Below, piece after piece: positions 8,564-17,110 of a stretch of 64,000 nt of DNA. The stretch spans positions 62,001 to 126,000 of the forward strand of contig NZ_JADPKS010000035.1 in the NCBI RefSeq assembly GCF_023074175.1. The letters are read 5' to 3'. Origin of the DNA: Bradyrhizobium sp. 139 (GTDB lineage: Bacteria; Pseudomonadota; Alphaproteobacteria; Rhizobiales; Xanthobacteraceae). The notes below the pieces were generated by a model that was not told the DNA's origin, searched no databases, and worked only from the letters and a program-made list of their open reading frames with translations. The position numbers and the translations under genes are program-made. Position 1 is the stretch's first letter; each line of letters starts with the position of its first letter.

Positions 8564-8712
8564 GGACCCCTTCGCGCTATCGATGGGTTGAGCTGTCGGG
8601 TGGGCAAAGGCGCGAAGCGCCGTGCCCGCCACCTTGATGTCGTTGCTTGGATTGATGGGCACGCTTTCCGCTTTGTCCACCCTACCGCGGCTTCCCGAGT
8701 TGAGAGAATTTG

Positions 8713-9186
8713 ATGACATCAGCCAAATCCGTCACGCGCTCGGCGCCATCGACAGTGCAAGCCACCACGATCGCATCGTCGCTGCTCACGGTGCAGACGC
8801 CAGGCCGCGGCTTCACCGATCTCACCAGCGAAGCTGCGAAGTTCATCAATGGGATTCATGCGCGAGACGGCGTGCTGATGCTGTTCATCCGTCACACCTC
8901 GGCTTCGCTCACGATCCAGGAGAACGCCGATCCATCCGTGCTCGTCGATCTCACCATGGCACTGTCGCGGCTCGCGCCGGAAGACGCCGGCTGGACCCAC
9001 GACACCGAAGGGCCGGACGACATGCCGGCCCACGTCAAGACGATGCTGACGGGGGCCTCGCTTCAGGTCCCGGTCCTGAACGGCAAGCTCGCACTCGGCA
9101 CCTGGCAGGCGATTTATCTGATCGAACATCGCAAGCGCCCGCACCGGCGTGAGGTCGTGCTGCAGTTCATCGGCAACGATCACTAG
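8713..9186 (+). CDS. yjbQ: YjbQ/UPF0047 family protein
   Basis: 157 residues. The family signature is clear: FIRHTSASLTIQENADPSV, then DDMPAHVKTMLTG and LGTWQAIYLIEHRKRPHRREVVLQFIG. Members form trimers with a metal-binding pocket; E. coli YjbQ has a weak thiamine-phosphate synthase activity, but the true role is unsettled. ATG 8713 follows GAGAG at a usual distance; the preceding in-frame TTG (8710) is less likely. It converges on the MFS gene, separated by a bidirectional terminator. Confidence 0.88.
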   Translation: MTSAKSVTRSAPSTVQATTIASSLLTVQTPGRGFTDLTSEAAKFINGIHARDGVLMLFIRHTSASLTIQENADPSVLVDLTMALSRLAPEDAGWTHDTEGPDDMPAHVKTMLTGASLQVPVLNGKLALGTWQAIYLIEHRKRPHRREVVLQFIGNDH

Positions 9187-9200
9187 CCCGCAAAACAAAA

Positions 9201-9223
9201 CCGGCCGCGGAAACCGCGGCCGG
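9201..9223. terminator. Bidirectional terminator yjbQ / MFS gene
   Basis: CCGGCCGCGG (9201-9210), loop AAA, CCGCGGCCGG (9214-9223), a perfect 10-bp stem. The left flank is an A-run (T-run for the minus strand) and the right flank starts TTCGT. It lies between the 3' ends of two converging genes. Confidence 0.75.
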
Positions 9224-9249
9224 TTCGTGTTGCGGATCGGTGCTGCCGA

Positions 9250-10914
9250 TCAGGTCGCCTTGATATCGACGTCCTTGGTCTCGGGCAGGAAGAAGAAGCC
9301 GATCACGACGGTGATCGCCGCGAAGATGACCGGATACCAGAGACCCGCGTAGATATCGCCGGTCGAGGCCACGATGGCGAAAGCGGTCGCGGGCAGCAGG
9401 CCGCCGAACCAGCCGTTGCCGATGTGGTAGGGCAGCGACATCGAGGTGTAGCGGATGCGGGTCGGGAACAGTTCGACCAGCATAGCGGCGATCGGGCCGT
9501 ACACCATGGTGACGAAGATCACCAGGATGAACAGCAGTCCGATGACCGCCGCCACCTGCGGCCGGAAGATGTCGAACGGATGCGCCATCTTCACGATGCC
9601 GGCGTCGCCAGTCTTCGGATAGCCCGCCGCCTGCACCGCGGCGAGGACCGCTGCGTTGCCGTCCTTGGCGTTGGCGTAGGCAACTTCCTTGCCGTTGACC
9701 ATCACCTTCACGCCGGAGCCTGCTGCGCCAGATGTGGTCGAGTACTTGACTGACGACTGCGACAGGTAGGCGCGTGCGGTATCGCAAGGTGAGGTGAAGA
9801 CGCGGGTGCCGACCGGGTTGAACAGGTCGCCGCAGCCCGCGGGATCCGCCACCACCTCGACCTTGGTCTGCTCGATGGCCTTTTCCAGCGCCGGGTTGGC
9901 GTTGGTGGTGATCATCTTGAAGATCGGGAAGAAGGTCAGCGCCGCGATCAGGCAGCCGCCGAGGATGATCGGCTTGCGGCCGATCTTGTCGGAGAGCACG
10001 CCGAACACGATGAAGAAGCCGGTGCCGAGCAGCAGCGACCAGGCGATCAGGAGGTTGGCGGTGTAGCCGTCGACCTTGAGGATCGATTGCAGGAAGAACA
10101 GCGCGTAGAACTGGCCGGTGTACCAGACCACGCCCTGGCCCATCACGCCGCCGAGCAGCGCGAGCAGCACGAGCTTGCCGTTCTGCCAGTTGCCGAATGC
10201 TTCCGTCAGCGGCGCCTTCGAGCTCTTCCCTTCGTCCTTCATCTTCTGGAAGATCGGCGATTCATTCAGCCGCAGCCGGATCCAGACCGAGACGCCGAGC
10301 AGGAGCACCGAGACCAAGAACGGAATGCGCCAGCCCCAGGCGGCGAAGTCGGTTTCGCCGAGGGCAGAGCGCGTGAACAGGATCACCAGCAGCGACAGGA
10401 ACAGGCCGAGCGTCGCCGTGGTCTGGATGAAGGAGGTGTAATAGCCGCGCTTGCCGTTCGGCGCGTGCTCTGCGACATAGGTTGCCGCACCACCATATTC
10501 GCCGCCGAGCGCCAGGCCCTGGGCAAGGCGCAGCGCGATCAGGATGATCGGGGCCGCGATACCGATGGTCGCAGCGTTCGGCAGCAGGCCGACGATGAAG
10601 GTCGACAGACCCATGATCAGGATGGTGACGAGGAAGGTGTACTTGCGGCCGACGATGTCGCCGACACGGCCGAACACGATCGCGCCGAATGGGCGGACCA
10701 GGAAGCCGGCGGCGAAAGCCAGCAGCGCGAAGATGTCGCGCGTCGCCGGCGGATAGGCCGAGAAGAACTGCGCGCCGATGACCGAAGCCAGCGATCCGTA
10801 GAGATAGAAGTCGTACCACTCGAAGACGGTACCGAGCGAGGAGGCCAGAATGACGAAACGTTCGTCCTTCGTCATTCCTCCCGCGCGTGCTTGAGACACA
10901 GCCATTGTCGACAT
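9250..10914 (-). CDS. MFS transporter, metabolite:H+ symporter (MHS) type
   Basis: 554 residues, longer than the usual 430-450. N-terminal FEWYDFYLYGSLA, then FGRVGDIVGRKYTFLVTI (the MFS loop 2-3 motif), LALGGEYGGAATYVAEHAP and KIGRKPIILGG place it with ProP/KgtP/ShiA-like MHS symporters; substrate not predictable. About 12 membrane helices. Between helices in the second half there is an insertion of roughly 110 residues (about 336-446) containing two cysteines, GCGDLF and SPCDTA. ATG 10914 has GGGGAG 9 bases upstream; an upstream in-frame start at 10965 is less likely. Confidence 0.88.
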   Translation of the reverse strand: MSTMAVSQARAGGMTKDERFVILASSLGTVFEWYDFYLYGSLASVIGAQFFSAYPPATRDIFALLAFAAGFLVRPFGAIVFGRVGDIVGRKYTFLVTILIMGLSTFIVGLLPNAATIGIAAPIILIALRLAQGLALGGEYGGAATYVAEHAPNGKRGYYTSFIQTTATLGLFLSLLVILFTRSALGETDFAAWGWRIPFLVSVLLLGVSVWIRLRLNESPIFQKMKDEGKSSKAPLTEAFGNWQNGKLVLLALLGGVMGQGVVWYTGQFYALFFLQSILKVDGYTANLLIAWSLLLGTGFFIVFGVLSDKIGRKPIILGGCLIAALTFFPIFKMITTNANPALEKAIEQTKVEVVADPAGCGDLFNPVGTRVFTSPCDTARAYLSQSSVKYSTTSGAAGSGVKVMVNGKEVAYANAKDGNAAVLAAVQAAGYPKTGDAGIVKMAHPFDIFRPQVAAVIGLLFILVIFVTMVYGPIAAMLVELFPTRIRYTSMSLPYHIGNGWFGGLLPATAFAIVASTGDIYAGLWYPVIFAAITVVIGFFFLPETKDVDIKAT

Positions 10915-11218
10915 GTTACGTTCGCTCCCCGAAATGCGTTTCCTCGCGCCCCGGATGTCCGACATGCCGGATCAGCCCAGGTCTTGCCCGCAAGGTAACA
11001 TCGGCGTGAAACCGGCCCCAATACGACTTTCGGCCTTGCGCACTGAGGCTCGCCTGACACCGCGGACCTTCAATCCGGCACTATCGCGCTCGACTGTGGA
11101 TTAACCCCGTTGCCGCAAAGGGATAATGTCCACTTGCATGCCACGGCCGGTCGGGAAAGAATTGACCAGGGCCCCGGGCCGGCTTACTGGCCCCGATGCG
11201 ACTGCCAGCAAGAGAATG
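10915..11218. other. Intergenic region between divergent MFS and response-regulator genes
   Basis: 304 bases holding the promoters of both divergent genes. I see no hairpin with a T-run, no reading frame with a ribosome site, and no well-spaced -35/-10 pair that I would defend. Confidence 0.5.
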
Positions 11219-11890
11219 ATGAACGCTCCCTCGACCCATCTCGTCATTGCCGATGACCATCCCCTGTTCCGTGATGCGCTGCGGCAGGCGGTGGCGGGCG
11301 TCCTGACCTCGGCCAGGATCGATGAGGCCGGATCGTTCGAGGATCTCACCAAGGTTCTGGAACAGACATCCGACGTCGATCTGGTCCTGCTCGACCTCTC
11401 AATGCCCGGGATTTCCGGCTTTTCCGGCCTGATCTATCTGCGTGCGCAATACCCGGCGATCCCGGTGGTGATCGTCTCGGCCTCCGACGATAGCGCCACG
11501 ATCCGCCGCTCGCTCGACTTCGGCGCCTCCGGTTTCATTCCGAAGCGATTCGGCGTCGAGACCTTGCGCGACGCGATCCTCAAGGTGATGGAAGGGGACG
11601 TCTGGGTTCCCGCCGACACCGATTTGTCGGCCGCCGCCGACCCCGACATGACGCGGCTGCGCGACCGCCTGGTGACGCTGACCCCGCAGCAGGTGCGAGT
11701 CCTGATGATGTTGTCGGAAGGATTGCTCAACAAGCAGATCGCCTACGAGCTCGGCGTCTCCGAAGCCACCATCAAGGCGCATGTCTCGGCGATCCTGCAA
11801 AAGCTCGGCGTCGAGAGCCGCACGCAAGCGGTGATCGCTGCGGCGAAGATCGCCGGTGGCCAGTGGAAGCAGGGCACGCCGACGGGGTGA
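11219..11890 (+). CDS. NarL/FixJ-family response regulator
   Basis: About 223 residues. Receiver domain with acidic pair ADDHPLFRD, phospho-acceptor aspartate in DLVLLDLSMPG, the switch Ser in IVSASDD and the lysine in GFIPKRFG. After a short linker comes a LuxR helix-turn-helix (LTPQQVRVLMMLSEGLLNKQIAYELGVSEATIKAHVSAILQKLGVESRTQAV). The double ATGATG at 11216-11221 leaves the exact start open by one codon; 11219 is chosen. No sensor kinase gene is adjacent, so it is an orphan regulator here. It diverges from the MFS transporter and could regulate it; that is inference. Confidence 0.9.
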   Translation: MNAPSTHLVIADDHPLFRDALRQAVAGVLTSARIDEAGSFEDLTKVLEQTSDVDLVLLDLSMPGISGFSGLIYLRAQYPAIPVVIVSASDDSATIRRSLDFGASGFIPKRFGVETLRDAILKVMEGDVWVPADTDLSAAADPDMTRLRDRLVTLTPQQVRVLMMLSEGLLNKQIAYELGVSEATIKAHVSAILQKLGVESRTQAVIAAAKIAGGQWKQGTPTG

Positions 11891-11920
11891 TCCTCGCTCC
11901 GGGGGTGGCGCAGCGTCCGG

Positions 11921-14761
11921 CTACAATATTTTCAGCATCCTGTTGGCGGCGTTGATATCCGCCGTACCGGAGCCTTCGGCGAAGCCTTCGAGGGCCGATT
12001 GAAGCAATCGTTTCGCTTCCTCACGCCGGCCGCGTCCGACAAACAGCTCGGCGAGATCGATCGCGGCCCGCAACTCCCAGGCTTTCGCGCCCTTGCGGCG
12101 GCCAAGCTCCAGCGATTGCATCAGGTGGACTTCAGCTTGCCCGCCGTTCGGCTGGGGGAGAGACAGCAACACCTTGGCCTTTACGCGCAGCAGCTCGGGC
12201 ATGTAGAGGCGATCGCCGCCTTGCTCGACGAGGCGGATCGCATCGTCGATTAGGCGCACACTTTGCTCGATCTGTCCAAGCGCCAGCAAGCCGTCGACAA
12301 GCGCGACGTTGAATGTCGTGGTGAGAAGCTCATAGCCGGCGTCGTGAAGTTCCCGAAGGCAACGCCTTATCGTTTCGACGCCATCAGTGGCGTGTCCCCG
12401 TCGGATCGCCAGCTCGCCTTTGACGCCGCGGCCGACGGCGAGATAAGGGCCCATCGAGCGCGATTCGGCATGTGCGATGAAGCGATCGATGTTCTCGTCC
12501 GCCCCGTCGAGGTCTCCGCTCCAGAGATCGATCGAGACCGCCCAGATCAGCGCGATGCAGAGCGTGATCGGATGGTCCATCTGCGCGGCCTCGGTGACCG
12601 TCTGCAGCGCCAGTTGCCGCGCATCAGAGGGCCGGCCCTGCAACCAAAGCTCGCGCGCGAGCGAGATGCCGGCCCGGTTGCGGTGATCGAAACCGTGGAC
12701 CGTGCTGATCCGCTCCGTGTCCGGCCCGTGCCAGGCGGCCTCCAGCATGCTCAGTGCATCGCGATGCTCGCCGGCCAGATGCAAGGAGACACCCAGCAGC
12801 GAATGGGCGAGGGCGATGGAGGCGGCATCGCCGAGCGTCTCGGCGACCGTGAGGCTCTGCTGCGCATAACCGAGCGCGGCGTCGAACTGTCCCATCCGTT
12901 CGTGGAAAATGTGCATGCGGCCGAGCAGCTGGAGCTGGTTCGGCGCGTCGCCGCGCGTCTCGGCAATCGCCAGGCTCCTGCTCAGGGCGGCACGCGCAGC
13001 TTCGCTGCCGCCACGCGTGAACATTAAGCTCAATCCGAGAGCGGCCTGGATGTGCATTTCCTCGGCGCTGCCGCGCGAGGACGGATCGATCGCAAGCAGC
13101 GCCCGTTCCGACCAGCGCCGGCATTCGATCAGCAGGGACATCGCGAGAAAGATGGGAGCCGCCGCGGCGGCGAGCGCAATGCCGATGCCGACATCGCCGC
13201 CCGTGCCGAAGCACCAGTCCAGCGCGGCGCGCACGGTATGAAGCGCGGAGAAATGGATCGCGCGTTCGTCGGCGCTCGGCACCGTCGCCCATGTCGTGCC
13301 GGCCTGCTCCAACCATCGCCGGTAATAAGTTGCGTGGCGGGCGGCGAGCGCGGTCTCGTTCGGTACGATATCGAGCAGATAGGCGCGCGTCGTGTCGAGC
13401 AGACGGTAGCGCATCATGGCGCCGATCGGTCGCGGCGCGACCATCGACTTTGCGACCAGGCTGTCGATGGCATCGAACAGGCGCGAGCGGTCGACGCGAT
13501 CGTCCGGCACGACCTCGAGCACGGCGTCGATGGTGAAGTGACCGGCGAAGACGGCAAGCCGGCGCAGCACGAGGCGTTCGGTGTCGGACAGGAGTCCGTA
13601 GCTCCAGTCCAGCGTCGCTTGCAACGTCTTCTGCCGCGGCGGCGCGGTGCGCTGGCCCTGCCAGAGCAGATTGAGGCGTTCGTCGAGCAGTACGGCTGTT
13701 TGTTCCAGGCCGTAGGCCTCGACCCGGCCGGCGGCGAGCTCGATCGCCAGCGCCATGCCGTCGAGCTTGCGGCAGATCCCGGCGACGATCGCAGCATTGG
13801 CATCGTCGAGCGCGATCTGCGCGCCGCCGGCCATGGCACGTTCGAGGAAGAGCTGAAGCGCAGGATAGGTCTGCGCGGCAGCCGCCGTCAGTCCGACATT
13901 GTCAGGCGGAACGGCAAGCGGTGCCAACCGATAGACCTGCTCACCCTCGACACGCAGGGCTTCGCGGCTCGTCGCCAGGATATGAACATGCGGCGCAGCG
14001 TGGAAGATCTCCGCGGCCAGCGGCGCCGCGGCGGCGATGACGTGCTCGCAATTGTCGAGGATCAGCAGCATCCGCTTGTCCCGGAGATGCGCGAGCAAGG
14101 CAGGCAGGGGATCGTCGGCTTGGGCCGGCAAGCCCAGCATCAGCAGGATCGAGGTGATCACGAGATCGGGATCGCTGAGCGCGGCAAGATCGACAAAATG
14201 TGCTGCGTCGGAGAAGGTCTCGAGCAGGTCGTGAGCGATTGCTACCGCAACGGCTGTTTTGCCGACGCCGCCGGGACCGGCGATCGTGACGAAGCGCGAG
14301 GCGACGAGCCTGTCCGACACGACGGCGACCGCATCGTCGCGGCCGATCATCCGTTGCAGCCGGTTCGGCAGTTTGACGGGCGGCAGGTCCACCCGGAGTG
14401 CGGTACGCCGCTCTGCCGGGATCTCTGCTCGCGAGATCGGCGCCACGAAGCAATAGCCGCGGCCGGACAGCGTCGTGATGTAGCGGGCGCCGTCCTTGCC
14501 GTCGCCGAGGACTTTACGAAGCGCTGCGACCTGAAAGCGCAGATTGGCTTCTTCCACGGCGACGCCGGGCCACACCAGCGCCATCAGATCCCATTTGCTG
14601 ACGACCTCGTTCGGCCGCGACATCAGCGCGATCAGCGTGTCGAAGGCTCTCGCACCGAGCGGCAGCGCGACGCCGTCGCGCATCACGAGTCTTTCATGCG
14701 GCGTCACGGTGAATGGCCCGAACGATAGGGTTCCCGTTGCGGTGCCGGCCGGCTCGGTCAT
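11921..14761 (-). CDS. Winged-helix regulator with NTPase and TPR domains
   Basis: 946 residues. Residues about 5-105 are an OmpR/CadC-type winged helix (SFGPFTVTPHERLVM.. LGARAFDTLIALMSRPNEVVSKWDLMALVWPG.. EEANLRFQVAALRKVLGD). A STAND-like P-loop NTPase follows (Walker A GPGGVGKTA, Walker B LLILDNCEH, and TSREALRVEGEQ). The C-terminal half (residues about 500-946) is a string of TPR-like helices. ATG 14761 has AAGGA 13 bases upstream and removes a low-complexity extension. No receiver domain, so it is a one-component regulator. It diverges from the Ohr gene and probably controls it or itself; the ligand is unknown. Confidence 0.85.
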   Translation of the reverse strand: MTEPAGTATGTLSFGPFTVTPHERLVMRDGVALPLGARAFDTLIALMSRPNEVVSKWDLMALVWPGVAVEEANLRFQVAALRKVLGDGKDGARYITTLSGRGYCFVAPISRAEIPAERRTALRVDLPPVKLPNRLQRMIGRDDAVAVVSDRLVASRFVTIAGPGGVGKTAVAVAIAHDLLETFSDAAHFVDLAALSDPDLVITSILLMLGLPAQADDPLPALLAHLRDKRMLLILDNCEHVIAAAAPLAAEIFHAAPHVHILATSREALRVEGEQVYRLAPLAVPPDNVGLTAAAAQTYPALQLFLERAMAGGAQIALDDANAAIVAGICRKLDGMALAIELAAGRVEAYGLEQTAVLLDERLNLLWQGQRTAPPRQKTLQATLDWSYGLLSDTERLVLRRLAVFAGHFTIDAVLEVVPDDRVDRSRLFDAIDSLVAKSMVAPRPIGAMMRYRLLDTTRAYLLDIVPNETALAARHATYYRRWLEQAGTTWATVPSADERAIHFSALHTVRAALDWCFGTGGDVGIGIALAAAAAPIFLAMSLLIECRRWSERALLAIDPSSRGSAEEMHIQAALGLSLMFTRGGSEAARAALSRSLAIAETRGDAPNQLQLLGRMHIFHERMGQFDAALGYAQQSLTVAETLGDAASIALAHSLLGVSLHLAGEHRDALSMLEAAWHGPDTERISTVHGFDHRNRAGISLARELWLQGRPSDARQLALQTVTEAAQMDHPITLCIALIWAVSIDLWSGDLDGADENIDRFIAHAESRSMGPYLAVGRGVKGELAIRRGHATDGVETIRRCLRELHDAGYELLTTTFNVALVDGLLALGQIEQSVRLIDDAIRLVEQGGDRLYMPELLRVKAKVLLSLPQPNGGQAEVHLMQSLELGRRKGAKAWELRAAIDLAELFVGRGRREEAKRLLQSALEGFAEGSGTADINAANRMLKIL

Positions 14762-14881
14762 GGCGGAATCTTGGTCCTTTTCACAGGACCCGATAGCCAG
14801 ATGATGGCCATCCGGCAAGGCCGTCCCTGCATCGGCATCAGACCGCGAATGCAGGCCTCGGGAGGGATCGTAAGCCGAGAC

Positions 14882-14898
14882 CTCACAACTTCTCACAA
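14882..14898 (+). promoter_or_regulatory. Direct repeat CTCACAA-N3-CTCACAA, possible regulator site
   Basis: CTCACAA occurs at 14882-14888 and again at 14892-14898, a 10-base period. OmpR/PhoB-type winged helices bind 6-7 bp direct repeats spaced one helical turn apart. The site lies between the divergent regulator (starts 14761) and the Ohr gene (starts 14961), 62 bases before the latter. Confidence 0.35.
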
Positions 14899-14960
14899 AT
14901 CCAAACGGGTGTCGTGCGGCAGCCGCTGCTAGTCAGTTGCGCAGCGGCAAGGAGACTTTC

Positions 14961-15380
14961 ATGACGCAAGCGGAAAAAATGCTTTACACGGCGCGCACTC
15001 ACACCAGCGGCGGACGCCAGCACGGCACGTCCCGCAGCTCGGACGGCCGGCTTGATGTGCGGCTCTCGCCGCCCGGCGGCGCAGGCGTCGGCACCAATCC
15101 CGAGCAATTGTTCGCGGCGGGCTGGTCGGCCTGCTTCGAAGGCGCGATGGAGATCGCGGCCCGCAAGCGGAAGATCGACCTTCCCAGGAAATGCGCAATC
15201 GATGCGGAGATCGACCTCGTTCTCGACGAGGGCGCTTATTCGCTCAGGGCACGCCTCAATGTGAGCCTGCCCGGCCTCGATCGAGAGACCGCACGCGGCA
15301 TCGTCGATGAGGCGCACCAGACCTGTCCATATTCCAAGGCCGTCCGCGGCAATATCGACGTCGCGGTCGCGCTGATCTGA
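14961..15380 (+). CDS. ohr: Organic hydroperoxide resistance protein (Ohr/OsmC family)
   Basis: 139 residues, normal for Ohr. Both redox cysteines are present, Cys58 in GWSACFEGAM and Cys122 in TCPYSKAV; the N-terminal YTARTHTSGGR, the GVGTNPEQLFAAG loop and the arginine in the first third also match. Ohr is a cytosolic dimer that reduces organic and lipid hydroperoxides with a lipoylated or thiol partner. ATG 14961 has AAGGAGA 5 bases upstream. It heads a plus-strand group with the hydrolase and P460 genes and diverges from a large winged-helix regulator. No MarR-type OhrR is nearby. Confidence 0.92.
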   Translation: MTQAEKMLYTARTHTSGGRQHGTSRSSDGRLDVRLSPPGGAGVGTNPEQLFAAGWSACFEGAMEIAARKRKIDLPRKCAIDAEIDLVLDEGAYSLRARLNVSLPGLDRETARGIVDEAHQTCPYSKAVRGNIDVAVALI

Positions 15381-15415
15381 CGCACCACCACAACCATCAA
15401 CAAGGTAGCAGCACC

Positions 15416-16447
15416 ATGAAACAGATCATTGACCAGCATCGCCGCAAGTTCTTTGGCGTCGCCGCGGGAACCGTCGCCGTCGGTCTCGGCGTGATCGACC
15501 TCGCCCGCGCCGAATCGGAGGCGCCGCGGTCCACGGCAACCAATGCGTCTTTCGGTGCGATCAAGCAGATCGATGCCGGTGTCCTCAATGTCGGCTATGC
15601 GGAGGCGGGTCCCGCGAACGGTCCCGTGGCGATTCTGCTGCATGGCTGGCCCTACGACATCCATAGCTTCGTCGACGTCGCGCCGATCCTGGCAAAGGCG
15701 GGCTACCGCGTGATCATCCCCTACCTGCGCGGCTATGGCACGACGCAGTTCCTCTCCAGCGAGACGCCGCGCAACGGCGAGCCTGCCGCAATGGCCGCCG
15801 ACATCATCGCGCTGATGGACAAGCTCGACATCAAGAAGGCGGTCGTTGCCGGCTTCGACTGGGGCGCGCGCACCGCCGACATCATCGCCGCGCTGTGGCC
15901 GGATCGCTGCCGCGCGCTGGTGTCGGTTAGCGGCTATCTGATCTCCAGCCAGGCCGCCGGCAACGCGCCGCTGCCGCCGCAGGCGGAGTTGCAATGGTGG
16001 TACCAGTTCTATTTCGCGACCGAGCGCGGCCGCGCCGGTTACGAGAAGTACACGCACGATTTCGCCAGGCTGATCTGGAAGCTGGCCTCGCCGCAGTGGA
16101 AGTTCGACGACGCCACCTTCGACCGGAGCGCGGCGGCGCTGGACAACAAGGACCATGTCGCGATCACGATCCACAATTACCGCTGGCGGCTCGGGCTCGC
16201 CCAGGGCGAAGCGAAATACGAGCATCTTGAAAAGAAGCTCGCGGCAGCTCCCGTCATCGACGTGCCGACGATCACGATGGAAGGCGACGCCAATGGCGCG
16301 CCGCATCCTGACCCAAGCGCCTATGCCAAGAAGTTCTCCGGCCGATACGAATATCGCCTGATCACCGGCGGCATCGGCCACAATCTGCCGCAGGAAGCAC
16401 CACAAGCCTTTGCCAAGGCCGTCATCGACGCGGACGGCGGGGCCTGA
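15416..16447 (+). CDS. Tat-exported alpha/beta hydrolase, epoxide-hydrolase-like
   Basis: 343 residues. HRRKFFGVAAGTVAVGLGV (residues 8-26) is a twin-arginine signal (Arg9-Arg10), so the protein should be folded in the cytoplasm and exported. The mature part has HGWPYD (oxyanion loop, residues 76-81), a nucleophile elbow GFDWGA with Asp148 rather than Ser, and the catalytic His in GGIGHNLPQ. An aspartate nucleophile with HGWP fits epoxide hydrolases and haloalkane dehalogenases rather than esterases. It lies 35 bases after ohr, probably in the same operon. The physiological substrate is unknown; oxidised lipids would suit the neighbour. Confidence 0.85.
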   Translation: MKQIIDQHRRKFFGVAAGTVAVGLGVIDLARAESEAPRSTATNASFGAIKQIDAGVLNVGYAEAGPANGPVAILLHGWPYDIHSFVDVAPILAKAGYRVIIPYLRGYGTTQFLSSETPRNGEPAAMAADIIALMDKLDIKKAVVAGFDWGARTADIIAALWPDRCRALVSVSGYLISSQAAGNAPLPPQAELQWWYQFYFATERGRAGYEKYTHDFARLIWKLASPQWKFDDATFDRSAAALDNKDHVAITIHNYRWRLGLAQGEAKYEHLEKKLAAAPVIDVPTITMEGDANGAPHPDPSAYAKKFSGRYEYRLITGGIGHNLPQEAPQAFAKAVIDADGGA

Positions 16448-16460
16448 GGATTTTGCAGCA

Positions 16461-16487
16461 CCTCGGTCCAGCCCGGCTGGACCGAGG
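16461..16487 (+). terminator. Strong stem-loop between hydrolase and P460 genes
   Basis: CCTCGGTCCAG (16461-16471), loop CCCGG, CTGGACCGAGG (16477-16487), a perfect 11-bp stem. No T-run follows, so termination strength is uncertain; it may separate the P460 gene from the ohr operon or stabilise the upstream mRNA. Confidence 0.45.
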
Positions 16488-16519
16488 CCTCACATGCGAT
16501 CACAACTTAATGAAGCTTC

Positions 16520-17071
16520 ATGACGACGATGAAATCTGAAAAGACCAAATCTCCCTCCTCTACGACGATGATCGTGCTGGCCGTGCTCCTCCTCGTCATT
16601 GTCCTGACATGCGTTCCGTATCTGGTCACGATCGCTTTGGCCAAGGGGCCGGCGGATGCCTCGCCGATCTTCGGAGTCACTGTCCCCGAGGGCTACAAGC
16701 AGTGGGAGCTCATCGCGCCGGCCGAGGAGGCGGCCCCCTTGGACGAGCTGCGTGCCGTCGTCGGCAACCAGACCGCGATCGATGCTTATCAAGACGGCAA
16801 GCTTCCGTTCCCGGACGGCACTATTCTCGTCAAGCGCGCCTGGAAACGGAAACAGTCACCCGAATTTGCGTCCGCGAGGATTCCCGGCGAGGCCACCACG
16901 GTCCAGGTGATGGTCAAGGATTCCAAAAAGTATGGCTCAACCGGCGGCTGGGGCTTTGGCCGCTTCGTCAACGGCAAGCCGGTCGACGAGGCCCAGCATC
17001 GCACCTGCTTCGCCTGCCACGAAGCCCGTGCCAAGAGCCGCGACTACGTCTTCACGCGGCTCGCGCCTTGA
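16520..17071 (+). CDS. Cytochrome P460 family protein
   Basis: 183 residues. An N-terminal membrane anchor or uncleaved signal (MIVLAVLLLVIVLTCVPYLVTIALA, residues about 17-41) is followed by the P460 fold, with FGVTVPEGYKQWELIAPA, GTILVKRAWKRK and GGWGFGRF. The c-type haem motif is Cys163-Phe-Ala-Cys166-His167 near the end, as in the family. P460-type proteins carry a cross-linked haem; some oxidise hydroxylamine, others (cytochrome c'-beta) bind NO. The lysine for the cross-link cannot be assigned by eye. Periplasm-facing. It follows ohr and the Tat hydrolase, suggesting a stress-related set. Confidence 0.85.
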   Translation: MTTMKSEKTKSPSSTTMIVLAVLLLVIVLTCVPYLVTIALAKGPADASPIFGVTVPEGYKQWELIAPAEEAAPLDELRAVVGNQTAIDAYQDGKLPFPDGTILVKRAWKRKQSPEFASARIPGEATTVQVMVKDSKKYGSTGGWGFGRFVNGKPVDEAQHRTCFACHEARAKSRDYVFTRLAP

Positions 17072-17110
17072 GCCGCGGAGGCGTGCTGGTCCTTCGCCAG
17101 CGAAGCTGCC

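Noticed and set aside
12263..14728. Long plus-strand frames (12263-13027, 13052-14728) opposite the winged-helix NTPase gene
   Set aside because: The minus strand encodes complete winged-helix, P-loop and TPR motifs; the plus-strand products are shadow-like and have no start with a ribosome site.
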